From contig NZ_CP109499.1 in NCBI RefSeq assembly GCF_036231965.1, forward strand, positions 620,001 through 684,000: 64,000 bases of DNA, given 5' to 3'. The stretch is from Streptomyces sp. NBC_01428 (lineage in GTDB: Bacteria; Actinomycetota; Actinomycetes; Streptomycetales; Streptomycetaceae). The notes under the pieces are model-generated. The model was not told the DNA's origin. It saw nothing but the letters and a program-made list of their open reading frames with translations, and made no database searches. A program made the translations under genes and the position numbers. Of this stretch, positions 50,381 to 57,788 are shown piece by piece (position 1 is the first letter of the stretch; each line of letters begins with the position of its first letter).

Positions 50381-51996
50381 ATAAGGGCCTTGTCCTCGGA
50401 GTGCGGGGGAGTGCCGTCCGCCGGCTGGGCGGCGGGCAGGGTGAAGCAGAAGCGTGTGCCATCGGTGTGACTGGTGTCGAGCCAGATGCGGCCGCCGTGG
50501 TACTCGACGATCTTCTTGCACAGCGCGAGGCCGATGCCGGTGCCGCCGTACGAGTCGCGGCTGTGCAGCCGCTGGAAGATGACGAAGACCTTCTCCTCGA
50601 ACTCGCCGGGGATGCCGATTCCATTGTCCGTGACGCTCAGGCGCCAGGCGCCGGAGTCGTCCGGATCGCGCTCGCAGGTGATCCGGACGTGCGGTGCGCG
50701 GTCGGGGCGACGGAACTTGACGGCGTTGCCGATGAGGTTCTGCCAGAGCATCGCCAGGAGGGTCGGGTCCCCGACGATCTCGGGCAGTTCGTCCGGCCGG
50801 TCGACGCTCGCGCCGCTCTCGGTGATCGCGCTGTCCAGGTTGGCCAGCGCCTTGGTGAGGCCGAGGCCCAGGTCGACCGGGAGGCGGGCGTCGTTGACCC
50901 GGCCCACGCGGGAGAACGTGAGCAGGTCGTTGATGAGGACCTGCATGCGTTTGGCACCGTCGACGGCGAAGTCGATGTACTGCTTGGCGCGGTCGTCCAG
51001 CTGGTCGCCGTAGCGCCGCTCCAGCAGCTGGCAGAAGGAGGCCACCTTGCGGAGGGGTTCCTGGAGGTCGTGCGAGGCGACGTAGGCGAACTGTTCGAGT
51101 TCCGCGTTGGAGCGGCGCAGCTCGACGGCCTGGGCGTCCAGATCCGCGGTCTGCCGGGCCAGGATGTCGCGCTGCTCGCGCGAGGAGTCCAGTTCGTCGA
51201 CGATCCGCCGGCGCATGCCCTCGACGTCCGCCGCCACCGCCCGCAGGTCCACCGGACCGCCGCCGGTGATGGCGTGGTCGAACTCGCCGCGCGCCACCCT
51301 GCGGGTGGCGGTCTGCAGCGCTTCCAGCGGTCGCGCGACCAGGAGCCGTACGAGGAACGTGAGGGCCACCCCGGCCAGCAGGAAGGCCACGACCATGCCG
51401 ATGAGCACGGCGTCGCGGACCTTGCGGGAGTGGTCGAGTCGCCGCTGACCGTCGTCGACCGCCGCCGCGAGTCCGGCGTTCTGCTTGGCCGCGGCCTTGC
51501 GGATCTCGTCGAAGGCCTTCTTGCCGCGTTCGGCGGACGCACGGTCGATGGTGCGCGGCTCGCCCGGCGTGACGCGGGCGACGAGGGGCTCGGCGTAGGT
51601 GCGCCGCCAGGTGTCGGCCCGCTTCTCGACCGTGGCGAGGTCGGCGACGAGTGCGGGGCGGTCGCCGACCAGGCTACGGACCCGGCCGGCGGCCCGCGCC
51701 TCGTCCTTCTTGCCCTGCTGGTAGGGGTCGAGGAACTGGCGGTCGGCCGCGATGGCGTAGCCGCGGACACCGGTCTCCTGGTTGACGAGGGAAGCCTGCA
51801 ACCGGTACGCCTCGGTCTGCGCGGGCTTGATGTCCCGCAGCATCTGGTCGGTGACCGTGGCCGTCTGCTGGAGCATCACCGCGCCGATCACGGCGCCCAC
51901 GAGCACCAGCAGGGCCATCAGGCCGAGCACGAGCCGGAACCAGCCCTGCACCGTCAGCCGGTGTCCGGCCCACCGCTCGCCGGTCATCTTCGCCAT
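50377..51996 (-). CDS. Sensor histidine kinase: TM-CHASE3-TM-HAMP-HisKA-HATPase
   Basis: 539 residues from ATG 51996. TM about 15-35, CHASE3 with NQETGVRGYAIAADRQFLDPYQQG, TM about 190-210, HAMP, His309 in YVASHDLQEPLRKVASF, N box NLIGNAVKF, and G boxes DNGIGIPGEFEEKV and GTGIGLALC. It is a paralogue of the kinase at 3706. A longer start, GTG 52044, would overlap the upstream phosphatase stop (GTGA); ATG 51996 has a better site (GAGG). Part of the operon with RR-PP2C and receiver genes. Confidence 0.92.
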   Translation of the reverse strand: MAKMTGERWAGHRLTVQGWFRLVLGLMALLVLVGAVIGAVMLQQTATVTDQMLRDIKPAQTEAYRLQASLVNQETGVRGYAIAADRQFLDPYQQGKKDEARAAGRVRSLVGDRPALVADLATVEKRADTWRRTYAEPLVARVTPGEPRTIDRASAERGKKAFDEIRKAAAKQNAGLAAAVDDGQRRLDHSRKVRDAVLIGMVVAFLLAGVALTFLVRLLVARPLEALQTATRRVARGEFDHAITGGGPVDLRAVAADVEGMRRRIVDELDSSREQRDILARQTADLDAQAVELRRSNAELEQFAYVASHDLQEPLRKVASFCQLLERRYGDQLDDRAKQYIDFAVDGAKRMQVLINDLLTFSRVGRVNDARLPVDLGLGLTKALANLDSAITESGASVDRPDELPEIVGDPTLLAMLWQNLIGNAVKFRRPDRAPHVRITCERDPDDSGAWRLSVTDNGIGIPGEFEEKVFVIFQRLHSRDSYGGTGIGLALCKKIVEYHGGRIWLDTSHTDGTRFCFTLPAAQPADGTPPHSEDKALI

Positions 51997-52040
51997 CCCA
52001 TCCTCGGAGCCACTCTCTTGCCGCACGCTTTCCACGCCGG

Positions 52041-53261
52041 TCACCGCCAGCGCAGGTAGAGCACGGCGACGTCGTCTGCCAGGCCGCCCTGGTGCTCGGC
52101 GAGCCGTTCGGCGCGCTCGATCAGGCCGTCGACGAAGGGGGCCGGGGCGAGAGCGGCCAGCTCACGCGCGACATCCAGCAGCCCCTCTTCGCCCAGGCGC
52201 TCGATGCCGCGTCCGACGCGCCCTTCGAACAGCCCGTCGGTGAACAGGACGATCGCGGCGCCCTCGGGGACGGTCAGTTCCTCCACGGGCCAGCGGGCCC
52301 CTCCGGGAACGATCCCGAGGGCGGGCCCTCCCCGGACCTCCACCCACTCGACGCCCTCGTCGCCGACCAGCAGCGCTCCGGGATGACCTGCCCGCACCAT
52401 GCGGACGCGGCGCTCACCGGGACCGATCGAGAGGATGACCAGGGTGGCGAAGACTCCCGCCTTGGCCCGCTCGGCCAGGAGGATCTCCTCCAGGCGGCCC
52501 ACCTGGTCGGCGCCGGTGACGCCGCTGAGCACGAGGGTGCGCCACGCTATTCGCAGCGCCACGCCGAGCGCGGCCTCGTCCGGACCGTGTCCGGAGACGT
52601 CGCCGATCATCGCGTGCACGGTGCCGTCGGCGCTCTGCACGATGTCGTAGAAATCACCGCCGAGCAGGGCGTGCGCGCGGCCGGGACGGTAGCGGGTGAC
52701 GACTTCGACGTCGTCGCCGCGGAGCAGCGGGCGCGGCAGCAGCCCGCGCTCCAGGCGCGCGTTCTCCCGCGCCTGCATCTGGCTAGCCTGCAATGCCACG
52801 GCGTTCTGCTCGGCCTGCTTGCGCTGGATCGCGTAGCGGACCGCACGTCCGAAGAGTTCCGGCTCGACGCGGCCCTTGACCAGGTAGTCTTGCGCGCCCG
52901 CGGTGACAGCGGCGAGCCCGGTCCCTTCCTCGGCGAGACCGGTGAGGACCACGATGGCGACGTTCTCGGCCCGCTCACGGATCCGGGACACGGCTTCGAG
53001 ACCCTGGGCGTCCGGCAGGTGCAGGTCGAGCAGCACGCAGTCCGGTACCTCGGAGGCGAGCACGTCGCAGGCCTCGGCCATCGACCGCACCCATCGCAGC
53101 CGCATCCCGAGCGCGCTGTCGGCGACCAGTTCCTCCACGAGCAGGGCGTCACCGGCGTCGTCCTCGACGAGGAGGACCGACGGCTGTTCCACCCCCCAGG
53201 CCGCTGCACGGTCCAGCGCGGGAGAAACCACGCCGGCAGCCCCTGGCTGCGACGTCATCAT
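52041..53261 (-). CDS. Receiver-PP2C (SpoIIE-type) response-regulator phosphatase
   Basis: 406 residues. An N-terminal receiver (VLLVEDDAGDALL, Asp79 in VLLDLHLPDAQG, Lys in DYLVKGRVEP) joins through a helical linker (AIQRKQAEQNAVALQASQMQARENARLERGLLPRP) to a PPM phosphatase domain (GGDFYD, GDVSGHGPDEAA, LFTDGLFEG, LADDVAVLYL). It resembles RsbU/OsaC-like phosphatases, whose activity is set by receiver phosphorylation. It is the first gene of the operon with the kinase and free receiver, so the kinase may control both. ATG 53261. Confidence 0.9.
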   Translation of the reverse strand: MMTSQPGAAGVVSPALDRAAAWGVEQPSVLLVEDDAGDALLVEELVADSALGMRLRWVRSMAEACDVLASEVPDCVLLDLHLPDAQGLEAVSRIRERAENVAIVVLTGLAEEGTGLAAVTAGAQDYLVKGRVEPELFGRAVRYAIQRKQAEQNAVALQASQMQARENARLERGLLPRPLLRGDDVEVVTRYRPGRAHALLGGDFYDIVQSADGTVHAMIGDVSGHGPDEAALGVALRIAWRTLVLSGVTGADQVGRLEEILLAERAKAGVFATLVILSIGPGERRVRMVRAGHPGALLVGDEGVEWVEVRGGPALGIVPGGARWPVEELTVPEGAAIVLFTDGLFEGRVGRGIERLGEEGLLDVARELAALAPAPFVDGLIERAERLAEHQGGLADDVAVLYLRWR

Positions 53262-53493
53262 TGAGAGAACCCCCCACCCACCACCATTCCGCCGCTGCCT
53301 GACGGATAACTCCGCGAGCATACTCAGGCTCGCGGCGAAGCACCTCATGGGGAGAGTCACTCACGTCGGGCGAGGTGCGCCGGCGGCCGGCAGCAGGTGT
53401 GACGTGCCTCTCGGACAAGGGTGCCGGACACCGATGAGTCTCGTCGTCCGCGACGGTCCGAAGAGTGCGAGAGTGAAGCGGACGGAAGCGAGG

Positions 53494-54168
53494 GTGACCG
53501 TGTTTGTCCTGATTCCCGGTGCCGGTGGTGCGGCCTGGTACTGGCACCGTGTGGTGTCCGAGCTGCGCGCCCGGGGGCACGAGGCGCTCGCCGTCGATCT
53601 GGACGGCGCGGACGAATCCTCCGGGTTGCCCGAGTACACCGACGCGGTGGTGGCGGCGATCGGCGGTCGTGGCGGGGTCGTCCTGGTGGCCCAGTCCATG
53701 GGCGGCTTCACGGCGCCCATGGTGTGCGCCCGCGTCCCGGTCGGCCGGCTGGTGTTCGTCAACGCGATGATCCCGCTGCCGGGCGAGACACCCGGGCAGT
53801 GGTGGGGTGCCACGGGATCGGAGGCTGCCCGGGTCGCGGCGGCCGAGGCGGGTGGGTACTCGACCGAGATGGACCTCGACACCTATTTCCTGCACGACGT
53901 CCCGGCGGAGGTCGCCGCGGGCGGGGCCGAGCACGAACGGCCGGAGGCCGAGATCGCCTTCGGCCAGCCCTGTGCCGTCGAGCGGTGGCCGGATGTGCCG
54001 ACCCGGGTGCTCGCGGGCGCCGAGGACCGGTTCTTCCCGGCGGAGTTCCAGCGCCGGGTGGCCCGCGAGCGTCTCGGTGTCGACGTCGAGACCGTCCCGG
54101 GCGGTCACCTGGCCGCGCTGTCGCACCCGGGGCCTCTCGTCGACCGTCTGCTCGGCCGGACACCCTGA
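53494..54168 (+). CDS. Alpha/beta hydrolase (esterase / hydroxynitrile-lyase-like)
   Basis: 224 residues. Oxyanion and HG-region FVLIPGAGGAAWYWHRVVSEL, nucleophile elbow LVAQSMGGFTAP (Ser about 69), Asp in LAGAEDRFFP and His in VPGGHLAALSHP. Closest in look to small plant-type esterases/HNLs (MES). GTG 53494 is likely; a longer start at ATG 53433 is possible. The substrate is unknown. Confidence 0.85.
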   Translation: MTVFVLIPGAGGAAWYWHRVVSELRARGHEALAVDLDGADESSGLPEYTDAVVAAIGGRGGVVLVAQSMGGFTAPMVCARVPVGRLVFVNAMIPLPGETPGQWWGATGSEAARVAAAEAGGYSTEMDLDTYFLHDVPAEVAAGGAEHERPEAEIAFGQPCAVERWPDVPTRVLAGAEDRFFPAEFQRRVARERLGVDVETVPGGHLAALSHPGPLVDRLLGRTP

Positions 54169-54456
54169 CGGGCGGACCGCCACCCCGCACCTCCCTCGGC
54201 TCCCCCTCCCCCCGACGGCCACCATGAACCCGCCGCAGGGCGGTCCGGCAGGCCGACCGCAGCGATTCGTATCCATCGCGCGCGAACGTCGTTGAAATGG
54301 TCGTCGCGCTGCCACCCCCGAGGACGCGCGACAGGTGAGGGCCCGAAATCCCCGCCCGGTCTCGGGCCCTCACTCCTCTCCTCCGTGCCCCTTCGCAGGT
54401 CGCGGCGGTCTCCTCGCGGCGCCTTCGCCCATGGCTTGCCAACGTTGTCGTGGATG
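54169..54456. other. Intergenic region before the chitinase promoter
   Basis: 288 bases between the hydrolase stop and the DasR-like sites, with no coding character. It contains a G+C-poorer stretch at about 54225-54300 but no clear hairpin. Confidence 0.3.
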
Positions 54457-54489
54457 ACTGGTCTACACCCTTGACTGGTACAGACCAAA
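54457..54489 (+). promoter_or_regulatory. Two tandem DasR-like operator sites (dre) upstream of GH19 chitinase
   Basis: ACTGGTCTACACCCTT (54457-54472) and ACTGGTACAGACCAAA (54474-54489) form a direct repeat at 17-base spacing. Each resembles the DasR consensus ACTGGTCTAGACCA and the repeats known from Streptomyces chitinase promoters. They lie 133 bases upstream of the chitinase start, so GlcNAc-responsive control is likely. Confidence 0.7.
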
Positions 54490-54621
54490 GCGGTTGAGTG
54501 TGGCAGCACACCCCCCACCGCGGCCGCTCCGGAAGCCGTGGCGCCGGCCAACATCGGCGCGTGCACGCGAGGTTGATCCTTGCCTTCCGGTGCGGCCCTG
54601 CCGTGCAAAGGAATTGCTCCT

Positions 54622-55512
54622 GTGTCGAAACGACGCGTGTCTTCCCTCTTGGCCGCCCTCCTGATCGGAACCGCGGCACCCGTGCTGCTGCCGGCCACCG
54701 ACGCCTCCGCCGCGTCCTGTTCGAGCTACCCGAGCTGGGTGGCCGGCACGTCGTACGTCACCGGCAACATCGTCCGGTACACCGACGGCAAGGCCTACAT
54801 AGCGGAACACGACAACCCGGGCTACGACCCCGTCATCAGCACCTGGTTCTGGGAGCCCTACGCCTGCGACAGCGGTCCGACCAACCCCTCCGAGGGCTTC
54901 GTCGTGAGCGAGTCGCAGTTCAACCAGATGTTCCCGAACCGGAATTCGTTCTACACCTACAGCGGGCTCAAGGCCGCGCTGAGCGCCTACCCCGGCTTCA
55001 CCAACACGGGCAGCGACACGGTCAAGAAGCAGGAGGCCGCGGCCTTCCTCGCCAACGTGAACCACGAGACCGGCGGGCTGGTCTACGTGGTGGAGCAGAA
55101 CACCGCCAACTACCCCACGTACTGCGACTGGAGTCAGTCGTACGGGTGCCCGGCGGGCCAGTCGGCGTACTACGGGCGCGGCCCGATCCAGCTCAGCTGG
55201 AACTTCAACTACAAGGCGGCGGGCGACGCCCTCGGCATCGACCTGCTGGGCAACCCCTGGCTGGTCCAGAACGATTCGGCCGTGGCCTGGAAGACCGGTC
55301 TCTGGTACTGGAACACGCAGTCGGGCCCCGGCAGCATGACCCCGCACAACGCGATGGTCAACGGAGCGGGCTTCGGCCAGACCATCCGCAGCATCAACGG
55401 GTCGCTGGAGTGCGACGGCAGGAACCCCTCGCAGGTGCAGAGCCGCGTGGACGCCTACCAGCGCTTCTCGTCGATCCTCGGCGTGACCCCGGGCGGCAAC
55501 CTCTACTGCTGA
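54622..55512 (+). CDS. Secreted GH19 chitinase with N-terminal chitin-binding domain
   Basis: 296 residues. A signal peptide (about 1-30, ending ATDASAA) is followed by a CBM5/12-like module (SYPSWVAGTSYVTGNIVRYTDGKAYIAEHDNPGYDPVISTWFWEPYAC) and a GH19 catalytic domain. The catalytic pair is Glu149 (NHETGG) and Glu158 (VVEQN), nine apart as in streptomycete ChiC; YGRGPIQLSWNFNY follows. It hydrolyses chitin outside the cell. GTG 54622 has AAAGGA upstream. DasR-like sites precede it and a strong hairpin follows. Confidence 0.95.
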   Translation: MSKRRVSSLLAALLIGTAAPVLLPATDASAASCSSYPSWVAGTSYVTGNIVRYTDGKAYIAEHDNPGYDPVISTWFWEPYACDSGPTNPSEGFVVSESQFNQMFPNRNSFYTYSGLKAALSAYPGFTNTGSDTVKKQEAAAFLANVNHETGGLVYVVEQNTANYPTYCDWSQSYGCPAGQSAYYGRGPIQLSWNFNYKAAGDALGIDLLGNPWLVQNDSAVAWKTGLWYWNTQSGPGSMTPHNAMVNGAGFGQTIRSINGSLECDGRNPSQVQSRVDAYQRFSSILGVTPGGNLYC

Positions 55513-55557
55513 TCCGGCACGTGGGATCGCTCCGGCGTCACACCTGACCCACCGCTT

Positions 55558-55595
55558 CGGCGCCCGCCGACCTCGACGAAGGCCGGCGGGCGCCG
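55558..55595 (+). terminator. 12-bp hairpin after the chitinase gene
   Basis: Arms 55558-55569 and 55584-55595 pair perfectly (CGGCGCCCGCCG side) with a 14-base loop. Also lies downstream of the convergent HAD gene. Confidence 0.75.
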
Positions 55596-55633
55596 TCGCG
55601 CGAACACGATGGGACGACGATCACGCCAGGGGC

Positions 55634-56182
55634 CTACCGCCCGCCCCTTTCGCTCGCTTCCCGTCGCAGCCAGTCCTCAAGGGTGACGAAATCCCTTTCG
55701 GTGAGGCCCTGTCGGGGATCGACACGGTGGAGCAGGGCCGCCCCGCGATGGCGTTCGTCGACCCAGGCCCGGTCGACGTCGGTGATCTCGTCGTCGACCC
55801 AGACGAAGGCCCGTCCGGCCGCCCGGTCCACAAGGGCGCGCGTCTTCCAGTGCAGCCCCCTCCGCTCGTCCTGCTCGTCGACGGCGGACGGCTCCGGCCA
55901 GACCATCACGGGCAGCTCCGGCAGACCGAGAAGCGGTGCCACGCAGGCGTTCGCGTCGTCCATCCAGGTCGTCGCCCAGATCAGTTCGCACGGAAGGGCG
56001 GCCAGCCGACGCCCGTGCTCGGGATCGATCCGGGCGAGCAGGGGGTTCGCATGTCCGCCCGCGTACGTGAGGCCGTGCTCGTGGGTCCGGTACGACGAGG
56101 GCGCGGCGCCGAAGGGGATGAGGGGTCCGTCGACGTCGAGGAAGAGGAGTGGGTGGGGCGGCTGGGGCGGGGAACCGGGCAT
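55634..56182 (-). CDS. HAD-superfamily phosphatase (PF18143-like, RNA-repair HAD)
   Basis: 182 residues. Motif I LLFLDVDGPLIPFG, motif II-like IWATTWMDDAN, and motif IV region FVWVDDEITDVDR with LEDWL at the end. The family is called 'HAD domain in Swiss Army Knife RNA repair proteins' and is common alone in streptomycetes. Phosphatase or kinase role unknown. Start ATG 56182. Confidence 0.82.
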   Translation of the reverse strand: MPGSPPQPPHPLLFLDVDGPLIPFGAAPSSYRTHEHGLTYAGGHANPLLARIDPEHGRRLAALPCELIWATTWMDDANACVAPLLGLPELPVMVWPEPSAVDEQDERRGLHWKTRALVDRAAGRAFVWVDDEITDVDRAWVDERHRGAALLHRVDPRQGLTERDFVTLEDWLRREASERGGR

Positions 56183-56359
56183 GGCCGCAGGTTAGTGGCG
56201 CGGCCGGGGCGCAGCGGCGTGGCCCGTCGTTCGGGGGATGTCGACGGGCCACGCCTTCTTTCACGGTCCCACGGACAGGACGAATATGCGCGCATTGCGG
56301 GCAAACCGGCTATCCCGTCCCGTGCGGGACACCATGGCACCCGGACCGCGGCCGTGAGG

Positions 56360-56884
56360 TCAGGAGACGGCCACCACCACGTTGAACCACGGGGTGCTGA
56401 GCGATCGCAGCAGGGAGTCCAGCTTCTGGAGGTCGAGTCGGTAGGTGCCGGCGGCCAGGACGCCGCCACCCGGCAGGGGCCCGAGCGGCAGGTGGCGACC
56501 GTTGGCGACGCCGGAGCGGTTGTACGTCCACAGCCCCGCGCCGGTGTGCATGACCGTGTACGGCCCCCTGCTGAGGGACGGGTTGACGGCGGACCGCTGG
56601 CCGGCGCTGAGGGCGAAGGACGCGCCCGCATAGGAGGGGACACGAGCGGGACGGGTGAGAGTGAAGCTGAAGTACCGGTTGGCGTAGCCCGCGCCGGACG
56701 TCAGTGGCGGGCAGTTGACGGCGACCACGGTCCTGCCGGTCACGTTCCCCAGGGCGAGGCGGTGACTGTAGGAAACGTTGCCGGGGAGACGGCGGCAGTC
56801 GTAACGGTAGGTCGCCGCCGAGGCCGGTGCGGCAAGCACCAGCGTCGAGACGACGGCGGCCGCCGCCGGACCCACCCGGCGCAC
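56360..56884 (-). CDS. Secreted protein of unknown function
   Basis: About 174 residues. Signal peptide (VGPAAAAVVSTLVLAAPASAATY). The mature protein, of about 145 residues, has two Cys (YDCRRLPG, VNCPPL) and a beta-rich look: VSYSHRLALGNVTGRTVVAVNC, YFSFTLTRPARVPSYAG, RGPYTVMHTGAGLWTYNRSG. No family recognised. Start GTG 56884 is a guess, as the upstream frame stays open to 57103. Confidence 0.6.
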   Translation of the reverse strand: MRRVGPAAAAVVSTLVLAAPASAATYRYDCRRLPGNVSYSHRLALGNVTGRTVVAVNCPPLTSGAGYANRYFSFTLTRPARVPSYAGASFALSAGQRSAVNPSLSRGPYTVMHTGAGLWTYNRSGVANGRHLPLGPLPGGGVLAAGTYRLDLQKLDSLLRSLSTPWFNVVVAVS

Positions 56885-57277
56885 CTGTCGGGCGAGGTAC
56901 GCCCTGGTCAGTGGCCTGTGTGCGCACCCCCTTCGCAGGCCCGGACACCCCCGGGCCCCTCGTGAACACGGGCGTGCGAGGACACGCCCGCCCAACCGAC
57001 GCGGTGCGCGGGGCAAGCCGCCACCGGCGGGTTCGTGGCCGACCTTAGGCCGGTGGCCCGCGGCCCGTCGGGCGGTGATCGATGCTCTGACGGAAGAGAT
57101 CACTCTTGGCGTTGCGTGAGGAGGTCCGGCACGACAAGAACCGGGATTCGCCCCCTCCTGACTCCGGGAGACCGGCCTCCCGGATGCGGAAGGGAGGGGC
57201 TCGGCGCGGATGCCCGTCGGGAGGGAGGTCCGGGGCTACTGTGCGGTCCTGACGAACCGTCACGAAAGGATCTTGCT
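56885..57277. other. Divergent intergenic region, 393 bases
   Basis: Holds the promoters of the leftward secreted protein and the rightward VOC gene. No clear dyad or coding sequence. Open frames here are Arg/Pro-rich. Confidence 0.35.
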
Positions 57278-57697
57278 GTGGGCTCTCGTCTCAACCCCTA
57301 CATCAGCTTCTCCGGTGATGCCAGGCAGGCCATGACCTTCTACCAGGACGTCTTCGGCGGTGAACTGACCGTGCACGAGTTCGGCGCCTTCGGCTCCGAC
57401 GCGCCTCCCGGGTACGCCGACAAGGTCATGCACGGCATGCTGGAGGCCCCGAACGGCTTCGTTCTCATGGGGGCCGACGTCCCGCCCGGCATGGAGCGGC
57501 GCACGGGCAACAACTTCGCGGTGAGCCTGAGCGGCGACGACGCCGGTGAGCTGAGCGGCTACTGGGAGAAGCTGTCCGCGGGCGGCACGGTGGCGGTCGC
57601 GCTGGAGAAGCAGATGTGGGGCGACACGTTCGGCATGTGCACGGACCGCTTCGGTGTCGACTGGATGGTCAACATCGCCGGATCGCCCGGCGCCTGA
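57278..57697 (+). CDS. VOC-superfamily (PhnB-like) protein
   Basis: 139 residues: LNPYISFSGDARQAMTFYQDVFGGELTVHEFG, MHGMLEAPNGFVLMGADVPPGM, LEKQMWGDTFGMCTDRFGVDWMVNIAG. This is the PhnB/3-demethylubiquinone-like group. It may bind a metal and an aromatic or small electrophile. GTG 57278 with AAAGGA eight bases upstream. Confidence 0.9.
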   Translation: MGSRLNPYISFSGDARQAMTFYQDVFGGELTVHEFGAFGSDAPPGYADKVMHGMLEAPNGFVLMGADVPPGMERRTGNNFAVSLSGDDAGELSGYWEKLSAGGTVAVALEKQMWGDTFGMCTDRFGVDWMVNIAGSPGA

Positions 57698-57718
57698 CGC
57701 CTCCCCGCGGAACCGGCT

Positions 57719-57761
57719 CGGGGTGTGCGGTGCGGCCGGCGAAGTCCCACCGCACACCCCG
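57719..57761. terminator. 14-bp perfect hairpin between convergent VOC and GH5 genes
   Basis: Arms 57719-57732 and 57748-57761 pair perfectly with a 15-base loop, in the short gap between the two stops. Confidence 0.8.
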
Positions 57762-57788
57762 TTGCTCCTCGCGACAACAGGCCGGAGA

